Of a stretch of 64,000 nucleotides of DNA, positions 33,729 through 42,392 are shown piece by piece; positions within the stretch are counted from its first letter, which is position 1, and the number at the start of each line of letters is the position of its first letter. The position numbers were made by a program, and so were the translations under genes. A model generated the notes under the pieces. The model ran no database searches. It was not told the DNA's origin and worked only from the letters and a program-made list of their open reading frames with translations. The stretch is from Solirubrobacter soli DSM 22325 (lineage in GTDB: Bacteria > Actinomycetota > Thermoleophilia > Solirubrobacterales > Solirubrobacteraceae). The stretch spans positions 248,001 through 312,000 of the forward strand of contig NZ_KE384071.1 of NCBI RefSeq assembly GCF_000423665.1, read 5' to 3'.

Positions 33729-36527
33729 TCAGGCGCTGAGCGCGAGCTCGACCGCGTCGGCGAGCGGGAGCGCGTTGCCGCGAGCGGCGGCGCGGGCCGT
33801 CGCCTCGGCGCCGAGGCGTTCGCGCGCCGGCGCGAGGAACCGGTCCCGGATGCGGGTGTAGACCGGCTCCTCGGCGGGCGTCACCGGGCGGTCGTTGTAC
33901 ACCCACGCGGCGGCCTCGAGGATCGCCGCCCGCTCGTCCTGGCCGTCGATCGCGGCCAGCGCGGCGAGGCCGAGGAACGCCTCGAAATAGAACGTGGGGA
34001 GCGTGCGCGCGTGGGCGATCTGCAGCTCGGCGACGAAGCCCGCTCGCGCCTCCTCGTGGGCGCCGCGCAGCAACGACGTAAGCGCGCGGTTGCCCTCGAC
34101 GAGCGCGGTCAGGTAGCGGCTGCGGGTCTGGTTGACCGCGTAGACCGCCTGGCGATGCAGCGCTTCGGCCTCCTCGTAGGCGCCGAGGCGGAGCAGACCG
34201 AAGGCGAGCGTGGACAGCGCGCCGGGGATGCGGTTGACCGCGCCCGCCTGGTGGAGCGCCGCCAGGCCGGCCTCGAGCAGCGGGCGGCCGCGCTCGATGT
34301 CGACGCTGCCGATCGCCATCTGCGTCAGCGCGAAGCCCTCGAGCGCGACGTCGCCGGCCGCGCGGGCGAAGGCGAGCGCCTGCTCGGCCTCGGCGTACCC
34401 CTCGGGCTCGGCGCCGCTCATGATCGAGATGTTGCTCAACCGCAGCAACGCGAGCGCGATCCCCGCGTCGTCCCCCGTCGCGCGGTAGTGGGTGAGTGCC
34501 GCTTCCGCCTCGGCCCGGGCGCGGGGATCGGTGATGGACAGGTTGGCGGCGAGCGCGAGCCGGACACGGGCCACGTCCTCCGGGTCGGCATCCGGCGTCT
34601 CGAGCGTGTGGATGAAGATCCCGCGCGCTTCGAGCTCTGCATCGGCGGCCCGCATATAGGGATCGAGCAGGCCGGCGAGGCGGGTGTGGCGCGGCGTGCC
34701 ATCCGCCCATGCGAGCGCGGCGCGGAAGTTGTCACGCTCGGCGTGGACGTCGTCGAAGCGGTCCGACGAGACGCCGCGCAGCCACAGCTCGTGCGCCGTG
34801 CGCTCGGCGACGCCCAGGTAGTGGTCGTAGTGCCGGGCGCGGACGGCGTCGCGGTCGGCGCGCTGCTCGAGGCGTTCGACCGCGTACTGGCGTACGGGTT
34901 CGAGGAGCGCGAGGCGGCCGCGGGCGGCGGTCACCAGGCTCTGGTCGACGAGCGCCTCGAGGGCTCCGAGCGACGCGCCGACGTGCTCCGCCGCCGCCAG
35001 CTCGCAGCCGCCGGCGAAGGCGCCGAGCGCGCTGAACGCGTCCTGCTCCTCCGGCGCGAGCAGGTCGTAGCTCCAGTCCAGCGTCGCGCGCAGCGTGCGG
35101 TGGCGGGCGGGAGCATCCGCGGGCCCGGGGCCGAGCAGGGCGAGCGCGTCGCTCAGGCGGGCGGCGAGCGCGGCGGGGTCGAGCACCCCGAGGCGGGCGG
35201 CGGCGAGCTCGATCGCCAGCGGGTGCCCGCCGAGGCGGCCGCACAGGTCCTCGATCGCCGGACGGTCGTCCTGACTGAGCGCGAACCCTCGCGCGGCGGC
35301 TCGCGCCTCGAAGAGCTCGACCGCGGCCGACGCCGTCAACGGGGTCACGGGGTACCGGTGCTCGGCGAGCAGGCCGAGCGGGCCGCGGCTCGTGCCGAGG
35401 ACCGAGAGCGTGGGCGCGCGCTCGAGCAGGCGGCCGACCACGGCCTCGACGCCGGCCAGGTGCTCGAGGTTGTCGAGGACGACCGCGCCGTGCTCGTCGG
35501 CCAGCTCGCGGTGCAGGGCGTCCTCGGCGCCCTCGCCGGGGACGCGGGTGACGTCCAGCGCATCGCAGATCGCGGTCGCGACCTGGTCGGCCTCGCCGAC
35601 CGACGCGAGCGAGACGAACCGCCCGCCATGGGCGCGAGCGATCTCCAGCGCCAGCCGCGTCTTGCCGACGCCGCCGGGACCGATGAGCGTGAGCAGGCGC
35701 ACGTCGGGGCGGACGAGCAGCTCGCCGATGCGGCGCAGGTCCTCCTCACGGCCGACCGTGGGCGTGGGCGGCTCGGGAAGCGGACGTCCGCGCGACGGGA
35801 GCTGGTGGGTGAGGATCGCGCGTTCGAGGTCTCTCAGCTCCGGCCCGGGCTCGAGGCCGAGCTCGTCGGACAGGCGGGTGCGGAAGTCGCGGTAGGTGGC
35901 GAGCGCGTCCGCCTGACGGCCGAGGCGGTACAGGGCGAGCATCTGCTGGCCGCGCAGGCGCTCGCGCAGCGGGTGCTCGGCGACCAGCACCTCGAGCTCT
36001 GAGGCGAGCGGGCCGTGCTCGCCGCGCTCCAGGTCCGCCTCGACGCGCTCCTCGAGCGCCAGCACCCGCAGCTCCTCGAGCCGACGAACCTCCGGCAGCG
36101 CGAACGCCTCGTAGCCGAGCTCGCCGAGGACCGGGCCGCGCCACAGCGCGAGCGCGCGGACGAGCGTCGCCGACGCGTCGTCCGCCCGGCCGGCGGCGAG
36201 CAGCGCGCGGCCGTCCTCGTAGCCCTGGGTGAAGCGCTCCGCGTCGAGCTCGTCCGGCTCGACGTGCAGTCGGTAGCCGCCCGCCTCGGTACGCAGGCGG
36301 TCGGCGAGCGGCCCGAGGTCGCGGCGCGCTCTGGACACGGTGACCTGGAGGGCGTTGGCCGCGGGCTCGCCCCACAGCGCCTCGCTCAGCCAGTCGGCCG
36401 TCAGCGGCGCCCCGGCGCGCAGGAGCAGCGCCGCGATCAGCGCCCGCCGGCGCCCGCCCGGGACGTCCAGCGACCGGCCTTCGTGGCGGATCTCCAGGGG
36501 CCCGAGGATCAGGAATTCCGCCGCCAC
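33729..36527 (-). CDS. SARP/AfsR-type regulator with BTAD and NB-ARC ATPase domains
   Basis: A 932-residue regulator. An OmpR-like winged helix lies at about residues 1-90 (FLILGPLEIRHEGRSLDVPG, ALWGEPAANALQVTVSRARR). A BTAD region follows at about 95-245, ending YRDFRTRLSDELGLEPGP. The NB-ARC ATPase has P-loop GPGGVGKTR near residue 282, VVLDNLEHL as Walker B, and GGHPLAIELAAARLG. A TPR-like helical C-terminus extends from about residue 600. Such proteins activate secondary-metabolite or stress genes on ATP-dependent oligomerisation. GTG 36527 is chosen because it directly precedes the winged-helix start and lies 8 bases from TACACT. It is divergent from the stem-loop-controlled secreted gene, a candidate target. 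Confidence 0.9.
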   Translation of the reverse strand: MAAEFLILGPLEIRHEGRSLDVPGGRRRALIAALLLRAGAPLTADWLSEALWGEPAANALQVTVSRARRDLGPLADRLRTEAGGYRLHVEPDELDAERFTQGYEDGRALLAAGRADDASATLVRALALWRGPVLGELGYEAFALPEVRRLEELRVLALEERVEADLERGEHGPLASELEVLVAEHPLRERLRGQQMLALYRLGRQADALATYRDFRTRLSDELGLEPGPELRDLERAILTHQLPSRGRPLPEPPTPTVGREEDLRRIGELLVRPDVRLLTLIGPGGVGKTRLALEIARAHGGRFVSLASVGEADQVATAICDALDVTRVPGEGAEDALHRELADEHGAVVLDNLEHLAGVEAVVGRLLERAPTLSVLGTSRGPLGLLAEHRYPVTPLTASAAVELFEARAAARGFALSQDDRPAIEDLCGRLGGHPLAIELAAARLGVLDPAALAARLSDALALLGPGPADAPARHRTLRATLDWSYDLLAPEEQDAFSALGAFAGGCELAAAEHVGASLGALEALVDQSLVTAARGRLALLEPVRQYAVERLEQRADRDAVRARHYDHYLGVAERTAHELWLRGVSSDRFDDVHAERDNFRAALAWADGTPRHTRLAGLLDPYMRAADAELEARGIFIHTLETPDADPEDVARVRLALAANLSITDPRARAEAEAALTHYRATGDDAGIALALLRLSNISIMSGAEPEGYAEAEQALAFARAAGDVALEGFALTQMAIGSVDIERGRPLLEAGLAALHQAGAVNRIPGALSTLAFGLLRLGAYEEAEALHRQAVYAVNQTRSRYLTALVEGNRALTSLLRGAHEEARAGFVAELQIAHARTLPTFYFEAFLGLAALAAIDGQDERAAILEAAAWVYNDRPVTPAEEPVYTRIRDRFLAPARERLGAEATARAAARGNALPLADAVELALSA

Positions 36528-36535
36528 CGTGCGCG

Positions 36536-36541
36536 AGTGTA
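36536..36541 (-). promoter_or_regulatory. -10 element (TACACT) of the SARP-type regulator gene
   Basis: On the minus strand TACACT ends 8 bases before the GTG at 36527, again leaving almost no room for a leader. A poor -35 (TGTCAC) lies 17 bases upstream. Confidence 0.35.
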
Positions 36542-36588
36542 AGCGCGGTGTAGGCGTCGTGACAGCGGCCGAGCCGAAGCTGCGCCTC

Positions 36589-36672
36589 ATGACCTCCCAG
36601 ATCAACGCCCAGCTCGCCAAGACCATCGCCGCCGAGCACCGCCGGCGTAATGCGTCGAACAGGACTCACTAA
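36589..36672 (+). CDS. possible 27-residue leader peptide
   Basis: A short frame from ATG 36589 encodes a hydrophilic, basic 27-residue peptide beginning MTSQINAQLAKTIAAEH and ending RNASNRTH. It stops 11 bases before a long stem-loop that covers the start of the secreted gene at 36736. A GTG at 36559 would add ten residues. There is no clear Shine-Dalgarno. Position and size fit a leader peptide whose translation could affect the hairpin, but the frame could also be spurious. Confidence 0.3.
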   Translation: MTSQINAQLAKTIAAEHRRRNASNRTH

Positions 36673-36683
36673 AGATCGCCGCC

Positions 36684-36740
36684 GGCACGGCGACTTCCAA
36701 GGGGGAGAGATCCTGTCCCCCTCCTTGGAGTCGCCGTGCC
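36684..36740 (+). promoter_or_regulatory. long stem-loop hiding the ribosome-binding site and GTG start
   Basis: Bases 36684-36695 pair perfectly with 36729-36740. After one bulged T (36696), 36697-36702 pair with 36723-36728, and three more pairs (one G-T wobble) follow, giving about 21 pairs around a 14-base loop (36706-36719). The right arm contains the GGAG (36727-36730) and the GTG start (36736-36738) of the 1253-residue secreted protein, so a folded leader would block initiation. No T-tract follows, which argues against an intrinsic terminator. Confidence 0.6.
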
Positions 36741-39700
36741 CCCCTTGCGTTTGTCCGTCCTCGTTGCCAGCCTGCTCGCGCTGCTGGCCATGCCGGCCGT
36801 TGCTGCGGCGGCAGAGCCGATCTGTACCCCGGCAGCGTGTACAGACCTCGGCAAGACCCGGTCCGTCGTCCTCAAGCGCTCGGGCGCGAAGAAGGCCGTG
36901 GCGGGCATCGCGCGGGTGAGCAAGCGCACGGCGCTGCGCGTCTCGGTGAAGTTCGCGCCCAAGGGCGCCAAGCCGCGCGTGACCGTGACCGGGCCGCGCG
37001 GGTTCAAGCGCGTGATCTCCAAGTCCACGTCGTTCCGCGGGGCGCGGCCGGGGCGCTACCTGATCTCCGCCGATCCGATCCCGGGAACCGAGGTGACCAC
37101 GTTCGCCACCTACCGCCGCACCAGCGCGAAGCTGCGCCGCGGCATCAACGGCTGGGTCGGCGTGCGCTACATGCAGCAGGTCCAGAGCACGACGCGGGTG
37201 GCCGAGCCGTCCGCGATCGAGACCGTCTCGGGTGACCCGAACGGCGTCCGCGACGTCGTCGTCGACGACCCGCAGGCCCTCGTCCAGCCGGGCACGGTCC
37301 TGGCCGCGGGCGTCGGCCCGCAGACGCCGGGCGGCCTGCTCGTCGCCGTCGACTCCGTCACCCGTTCAGGCGACAAGACGATCGCGCGCGGCGGCCCCGC
37401 GCCCTTGACCGCGATCGGGCCGAGCGCCGAGATCGAGTCCAAGCCGCAGCTGTCGATGAGCAAGGAGGACTTCCAGAAGGCGCTCGAGGCCGACAGCGGC
37501 GGGGCCGCCGCCCGCTCGTTCAAGCGGACGCTGCCGGGCTTCTCGCTGGAGGGCAAGCCGCACGCGTTCGCCGCCGCCAAGAAGAACAAGGGCTTCGAGA
37601 GCCCGCTGGAGTGCAACACGTCCGCGACGGCCAACTTCGACGGCGACGTCAACTTCGACGCGGGTACCAGCGTCGGCATCGCCTGGGGCGGCTTCTGGCA
37701 TCCGCTCACGATCCAGGCCCACGTGGGCGTCAAGCTCCACCAGGACGCCACGATGCAGGTCTCGATCGAGGGCGAGGCCAAGTGCGAGCTCGAGCTCGAC
37801 CTGCTGCCCAAGGACTACCGCTTCACCCCGTGGGAGTTCATGGTCGGGCCCGTCCCGGTCGTGATCGTCCCCAAGCTCAACTTCCAGGTCACCGGCGAAG
37901 CCTCGGTCGGGGCGAAGATCTCGACCTACGTCGAGCAGTCGCTGGACACCGAGTTCGGCGTCCAGTGGGATGGCAGCCGCTTCGGCCCGTACGGCAAGGC
38001 GTCCGCGTCGTTCAAGACCTACAAGCCGACCCCGAGCGGCAACCTCAACCTCAAGGCCGCGATCGGCCCCAAGCTGATGTTCGACTTCTACGACGTCGCC
38101 GGCCCATACCTGACCGCCGACCTGTTCCTGCAGCTGAAGGCCGACACCGCGAAGGACCCGTGGTGGCGCCTCTCCGGCGGCCTCCAGGCCGGCGGCGGGC
38201 TCCGCTTCAAGGTCTGGAAGTTCGACTTCGACAAGGGCATCCGCGACATCTGGTCCGAGGACTGGACGATCGCCAAGGCCGACAAGCCGCCGGTGCCCGC
38301 GTTCACCACCAAGACGCTGCCTGACGCCGACAACGGCAAGGCCTACAGCTCGAAGGTCGTCGCGAGCTCCACGCGCGGCCCGCTGACCTACACCGTCAAC
38401 TCGGGCCGCCTGCCCGAGGGCCTCAAGCTCGAGAGCGACGGCCGGATCACCGGCACGGCCAAGGGCTACGGCACGACCGAGTTCGAGGTCGCCGCGAAGG
38501 ACTCGCTCGGCCAGAAGGGCCTGCGCTCCTTCAAGGTGCTGACCAAGACGCCGCCGGCGGTCGTCAAGACCACGTCGCTGGCGGGCGCCACCGTCGGTGC
38601 GGCGTACTCGGCGACGCTCGAGGCGAGCGGCGCGGTCGCCCCGTACAAGTGGGCGGTGACCGCGGGCGCGCTGCCCGCCGGTCTGCGCCTCGACGGCGAC
38701 AAGCTCGTCGGCACGCCGACCGCGCTCGGCTCCTCGGCCTTCACGGTCAAGGTCCGCGGCGTGGACGGGAACGAGGCGTCGCGCCAGCTCACGCTGGTCG
38801 TCGACCCGGCGCCGCTGGCGGTCGCGACCCACTCGCTGGCGACCGGCAAGGCCGACACCGCGTACTCGCAGGCGCTGACCGCGTCCGGCGGCCGCGCGCC
38901 CTACACGTGGGCGGCGGCCAACGCCCCCGCGGGTCTGACGCTGGCCGCTGACGGCACGCTCTCGGGCACGCCGACGGTGGCGTTCGCCGGGCCGCTCCAG
39001 GTCACGGTGACCGACGCCGACGGCCGCACGAAGTCGGCGGAGATCGCGTTCACCGTCGCCGACGTCGACCCGGTCGCGATCACCACCACGGCGCTGCCGC
39101 AGGCCATGTCGGGCGTCGCGTACGACCAGACGCTCGCGGCCGTCGGCGGCCGCGCGCCCTACACGTGGTCGCTGATCGCGACCAGCACCGACCTGACGGT
39201 CACGGCTGGCGGGCACGTGTCCGGCACGCCGTCGGCGGCGGGCTCGAACGAGTTCGTCATCGTCAAGGTGACCGACCACGACGGCCGCAGCGCCACCAAG
39301 ACGCTCCCGCTGGAGGTTCTCCCGCCGGGCATCTCGATCACGACGGCGTCGCTGCCCAGCGCGCAGAAGGACGAGGCGTACGACCAGGCGCTGACCGCGC
39401 TCGGCGGGACCGCTCCTTACACGTGGGCCGTCGAGTCGGGCACGCTTCCCGCGGGCCTGTCGCTGGACACGTCGACCGGCCATGTGAGCGGCACGCCGAC
39501 GACGGTCGAGTCCCAGCAGGTCACGTTCCGCGTGACCTCGTCCGACAACGCGACGGTGACCAAGACGCTGACGCTGGCGGTGGTCAACCTGGCGGCCGTG
39601 CCGCTCGACGACGTCGACTGCCCGACGGCGAACTTCTGCCTCGCCGTCGACCGCAAGGCCAAGGCGTACACGCGCACGGCCTCCACGGGCTGGAGCGCGG

Positions 39701-40497
39701 GCGTCGACATGGCGGGCGTGCCGCAGAGCTCGATGTACCAGAACCGCGTCTCGTGCGCCTCGGCCACGTACTGCATCTACCTGACCAACGCCGGCAAGGC
39801 CGCGAAGTTCGACGGCACGAGCTGGACCCGCCTCCCGGACCTCCCCGGGTACGTGAGCGGGACGAGCCACTCCTACTGGGACATCGACTGCGTCTCGTCG
39901 ACCAACTGCGTCGTCGCCGGCGGCAGCTCGGACATGAGCAACCGCAACGGGTTCGTCGTCAAGTGGGACGGCTCGGCCTGGTCCGGCGAGATCGGCACCG
40001 CCAACAACAACGGCTGGACGCGCATCGCGTGCCCCGTGGCGAACGACTGCATGGTCACCGGCCCGGGCAGCTGGGCGCGCTTCGACGGCACGACCATGTC
40101 GGCGATGACGTCGCTGGCGCACGGCGGCCGGACGCTCGACTGCATCTCGATGACCGAGTGCTTCACGGGCTCCTACGCCGACACGTCGATGAAGTGGAAC
40201 GGCACTGCCTGGGCCGCCTCGGACCCGTCGAGCGGCGGCGACACGCTGCGCTACAGCCCGATCGGCTGCGCGCCGACCGGCACGTTCTGCGCGGCGGGCG
40301 GCGACTACGGCACGGGCAACGCCTACATGTGGACCTATGACGGGTCGACCTGGACGAAGGGCCCGTCGACCGAGATGAAGACGACCGAGGTCTCGTGCGG
40401 CGGTCCGTCGCTGTGCGCCGCGGTGCTGCTCACTGGCGCGGCGCGCACGTGGGACGGCTCGTCCTGGACGCTCTCGAGCGTGTTCGCCCGCGGCTGA
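36736..40497 (+). CDS. giant secreted protein with putative Ig (He_PIG-like) repeats
   Basis: The 1253-residue product starts with GTG inside the stem-loop arm and has a good signal peptide (LSVLVASLLALLAMPAVAAAAEP). Residues about 30-510 form a unique beta-rich region (ANFDGDVNFDAGTSVGIAWG, GVKLHQDATMQVSIEGEAKC). About five repeats of roughly 88 residues follow, each with a GxAYSxxLxASGGxAPYTW-like opening, LPAGLxL and GTPT/GTPS, typical of putative-Ig cadherin-like repeats. The last 290 residues carry Cys-containing units CPTANFCLA, CASATYCIY, CVSSTNCVV, CPVANDCMV and CGGPSLCAA, consistent with a disulfide-stabilised propeller. Probably a surface adhesin or matrix protein; no enzyme signature. 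Confidence 0.82.
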   Translation: MPPLRLSVLVASLLALLAMPAVAAAAEPICTPAACTDLGKTRSVVLKRSGAKKAVAGIARVSKRTALRVSVKFAPKGAKPRVTVTGPRGFKRVISKSTSFRGARPGRYLISADPIPGTEVTTFATYRRTSAKLRRGINGWVGVRYMQQVQSTTRVAEPSAIETVSGDPNGVRDVVVDDPQALVQPGTVLAAGVGPQTPGGLLVAVDSVTRSGDKTIARGGPAPLTAIGPSAEIESKPQLSMSKEDFQKALEADSGGAAARSFKRTLPGFSLEGKPHAFAAAKKNKGFESPLECNTSATANFDGDVNFDAGTSVGIAWGGFWHPLTIQAHVGVKLHQDATMQVSIEGEAKCELELDLLPKDYRFTPWEFMVGPVPVVIVPKLNFQVTGEASVGAKISTYVEQSLDTEFGVQWDGSRFGPYGKASASFKTYKPTPSGNLNLKAAIGPKLMFDFYDVAGPYLTADLFLQLKADTAKDPWWRLSGGLQAGGGLRFKVWKFDFDKGIRDIWSEDWTIAKADKPPVPAFTTKTLPDADNGKAYSSKVVASSTRGPLTYTVNSGRLPEGLKLESDGRITGTAKGYGTTEFEVAAKDSLGQKGLRSFKVLTKTPPAVVKTTSLAGATVGAAYSATLEASGAVAPYKWAVTAGALPAGLRLDGDKLVGTPTALGSSAFTVKVRGVDGNEASRQLTLVVDPAPLAVATHSLATGKADTAYSQALTASGGRAPYTWAAANAPAGLTLAADGTLSGTPTVAFAGPLQVTVTDADGRTKSAEIAFTVADVDPVAITTTALPQAMSGVAYDQTLAAVGGRAPYTWSLIATSTDLTVTAGGHVSGTPSAAGSNEFVIVKVTDHDGRSATKTLPLEVLPPGISITTASLPSAQKDEAYDQALTALGGTAPYTWAVESGTLPAGLSLDTSTGHVSGTPTTVESQQVTFRVTSSDNATVTKTLTLAVVNLAAVPLDDVDCPTANFCLAVDRKAKAYTRTASTGWSAGVDMAGVPQSSMYQNRVSCASATYCIYLTNAGKAAKFDGTSWTRLPDLPGYVSGTSHSYWDIDCVSSTNCVVAGGSSDMSNRNGFVVKWDGSAWSGEIGTANNNGWTRIACPVANDCMVTGPGSWARFDGTTMSAMTSLAHGGRTLDCISMTECFTGSYADTSMKWNGTAWAASDPSSGGDTLRYSPIGCAPTGTFCAAGGDYGTGNAYMWTYDGSTWTKGPSTEMKTTEVSCGGPSLCAAVLLTGAARTWDGSSWTLSSVFARG

Positions 40498-40504
40498 TCG
40501 GCCG

Positions 40505-40580
40505 CTTGCATACCAGCTGCATACCGGGGTCTGACCCCGGTATGCAAGCTGTGTACCGGGGTCTGGCCCCGGTATGCAAG
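40505..40580. repeat. tandem palindromic hairpin repeats between convergent genes
   Basis: A perfect 13-bp stem with a 3-base loop (arms 40518-40530 and 40534-40546, core ACCGGGGTCTGACCCCGGT) is followed by a second copy of the same core (40554-40574). A half copy, CTTGCATACC, lies at 40505-40514. The unit fills the 92-base gap between the convergent secreted genes, so it probably serves as a bidirectional terminator or is a REP-like element. Confidence 0.6.
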
Positions 40581-40589
40581 CGGTGTGCG

Positions 40590-42392
40590 TCAGTTCGGCG
40601 CGTGCACGCCGGGCGCGTCGTGGGTGCGGTTGCGGCCGAAGACCTGGATCGTCGCATCCTGCGGCTTGTCGGTGGTCGAGACCAGCTGGCAGACGGCGCC
40701 GGGGAACGGGGTCGTCTGCGCGTTGCCGCCGTAGGGGTCGGTCCAGTAGAGCTTCCGGCCGCCCGTGTTCTTGACGGTGGTGCCGGCGAGGTAGACGTCG
40801 CGGCGGGTGCCGTCGAACGGTGACCTCGGGTCGTCGAAGGCGGTGACGCTCAGGGCGTTGGCGGCCGAGCAGTCGACGCCGTCGGCCTTGTCACCGTCGG
40901 CCGCGGTCTCCCAGCACAGCGGGAGCGTGCGGCCGATCGTGGCGTCGGCGTTCGCGTAGCGGCTCGGGTTGAAGACGCCGAAACCGGTGTTGAAGCTCGC
41001 GATCGTGTCGCCGTTGGCGGCCTTGATCGTGTTGCCCGACGTCCACTTCTCGTACAGCGCCCAGGCGGACGTCGTGCGTCCCGCCGGGACCAGGACGTTG
41101 CGCTCGACGCACTCGCGGTCGGGGATCTCGCGGGCGCCGTCGCCGGCGGGGTAGCCGTTGTTCGTGGTCTGGATGCGGGTCGCCGGGTCGCACGAGCGCT
41201 CGTAGAAGCCGGGATCGCCGAAGCGGCTCAGCGTGGTCGAGATCAACTGCGTCCCGTCGTCGCAGCGGGTCGCGTAGAGCAGCTCGTGCGCGTTGTTGGA
41301 GAGCGCGTCCACTGAATGGCTGCCCTGGTGGACGACGGTCATGTAGTCGCAGGTCACGCCGAGCGCGCCTCCATCCGATCCGAGCAGCCGCACGTCGTTC
41401 TGGACGTCGACCTTGTAGCCGACGTGGTCCTCGCTGCGCTTGGCCGTCCCGGCGTGTGCGTCGGCGTAGGCGTTGAGCGCCTCGGCGGCGAGGCCGAACG
41501 GCAGCCCCGCGTAGTCCTCGTAGCCGGCGGCCGCGAGGTGCCCGGCGACCCACGGAGCGATGTCCGAGGTCGCCGGATCGTCGCCGTGCTCATGGCCGAA
41601 CGTGCACGTCTCGCCCGTGGCGGGGTTCGTGTACGTGGGCGGGTGCCAGGTCGGGTAGCGCTTGCCGTCGGGGCCGACGACGCTGAACCGGTCGTGGATC
41701 GCGGCGCTGCAGGTGTCGCGGGCGGTGGGGACCCATGCGCGGGTGGTGGAGGCGACCGACGCGGGGACGTTCGGCAGCTTCGCCGGCAGGCCGTCGCTCG
41801 GCGCAGCCGTCGGCGTGGGCGTGGCGGTCGCGGTCAGCTCGGGCGTCGGCCCCGGGGTCGCGGCGGCCGGCGCGGGCGTCACCACCGGCGCGGGCGCCGG
41901 TGCGGGCTGCGGCACCGGGCGCGCACTCACGCGGATCACGATCGCCCCGCGATAGCGCCGCCCGTCCTTCCCGCGCAGCGTGTAGCGCACGACGTCGCGC
42001 CCGGCGGTCCTCGCCGAGTACACGACCCGCCCGGTCTTCGCGGCGAGCTTGCCGAGCGACCCGCGGGTCGGCTTGACGACGATCGCCGTGGCCTTGCGCC
42101 CGCTGCTGCCGGCGACGTGCCCGCGACAGTCGAGCTTCAGCGTCACCGCGGCGCCCACCACGACGCCGACCTCGGTCGTCTTGCACGCCGCGACGCCCGC
42201 GGCGTGCGCGGGCGCGGCCGCGAAGAGGGCCGCGACGAGCGCGGCGGCGGCGCCCACGCGGCGCGTGTCGCGCCACGCCGCCCGGCCGCGCGCGGCGGCG
42301 GCGCCCACGCGGCGCGTGTCGCGCCGCGCCGCCCGGCCGCGCGCGGCATCGCCGCGCGCCATCCCGCCGCGCGCCTCCACTCGCCGCGTCAT
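40590..42392 (-). CDS. secreted protein with Pro/Thr linker, unknown function
   Basis: The 600-residue protein starts at ATG 42392, overlapping the FG-GAP gene stop (ATGA). Its basic N-terminus contains a 17-residue tandem duplication (RDTRRVGAAAA units) before the hydrophobic signal core ALVAALFAAAPAHAA. A beta domain at about 60-150 (VTLKLDCRGHVAGSS, VVYSARTAGRDVVRYTLRGK) and a Pro/Ala/Thr linker lead to a C-terminal domain of about 390 residues. It has many His, Trp and Cys residues (TWHPPTYTNPATGETCTFGH, VVHQGSHSVDALSNNAHE, KWTSGNTIKAANGDTIASFN). I do not recognise the C-terminal family. The His-rich elements could bind metal. Likely cell-surface or extracellular. Confidence 0.75.
   Translation of the reverse strand: MTRRVEARGGMARGDAARGRAARRDTRRVGAAAARGRAAWRDTRRVGAAAALVAALFAAAPAHAAGVAACKTTEVGVVVGAAVTLKLDCRGHVAGSSGRKATAIVVKPTRGSLGKLAAKTGRVVYSARTAGRDVVRYTLRGKDGRRYRGAIVIRVSARPVPQPAPAPAPVVTPAPAAATPGPTPELTATATPTPTAAPSDGLPAKLPNVPASVASTTRAWVPTARDTCSAAIHDRFSVVGPDGKRYPTWHPPTYTNPATGETCTFGHEHGDDPATSDIAPWVAGHLAAAGYEDYAGLPFGLAAEALNAYADAHAGTAKRSEDHVGYKVDVQNDVRLLGSDGGALGVTCDYMTVVHQGSHSVDALSNNAHELLYATRCDDGTQLISTTLSRFGDPGFYERSCDPATRIQTTNNGYPAGDGAREIPDRECVERNVLVPAGRTTSAWALYEKWTSGNTIKAANGDTIASFNTGFGVFNPSRYANADATIGRTLPLCWETAADGDKADGVDCSAANALSVTAFDDPRSPFDGTRRDVYLAGTTVKNTGGRKLYWTDPYGGNAQTTPFPGAVCQLVSTTDKPQDATIQVFGRNRTHDAPGVHAPN
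42241..42342. repeat. 51-bp tandem duplication in the N-terminal coding region
   Basis: Two adjacent 51-base units (42241-42291 and 42292-42342) differ at a single noticed base, an A against a G. They add 17 in-frame residues to the basic n-region of a signal peptide. Such near-perfect identity implies a recent duplication. Confidence 0.75.

Noticed and set aside
36684..36740. Stem-loop as an intrinsic terminator
   Set aside because: There is no T-tract after it, and it contains the start codon of the downstream gene on the same strand.
40505..40580. CRISPR-like array
   Set aside because: Only two to three palindromic units without regular spacers and no cas genes; better explained as terminator or REP-type hairpins.
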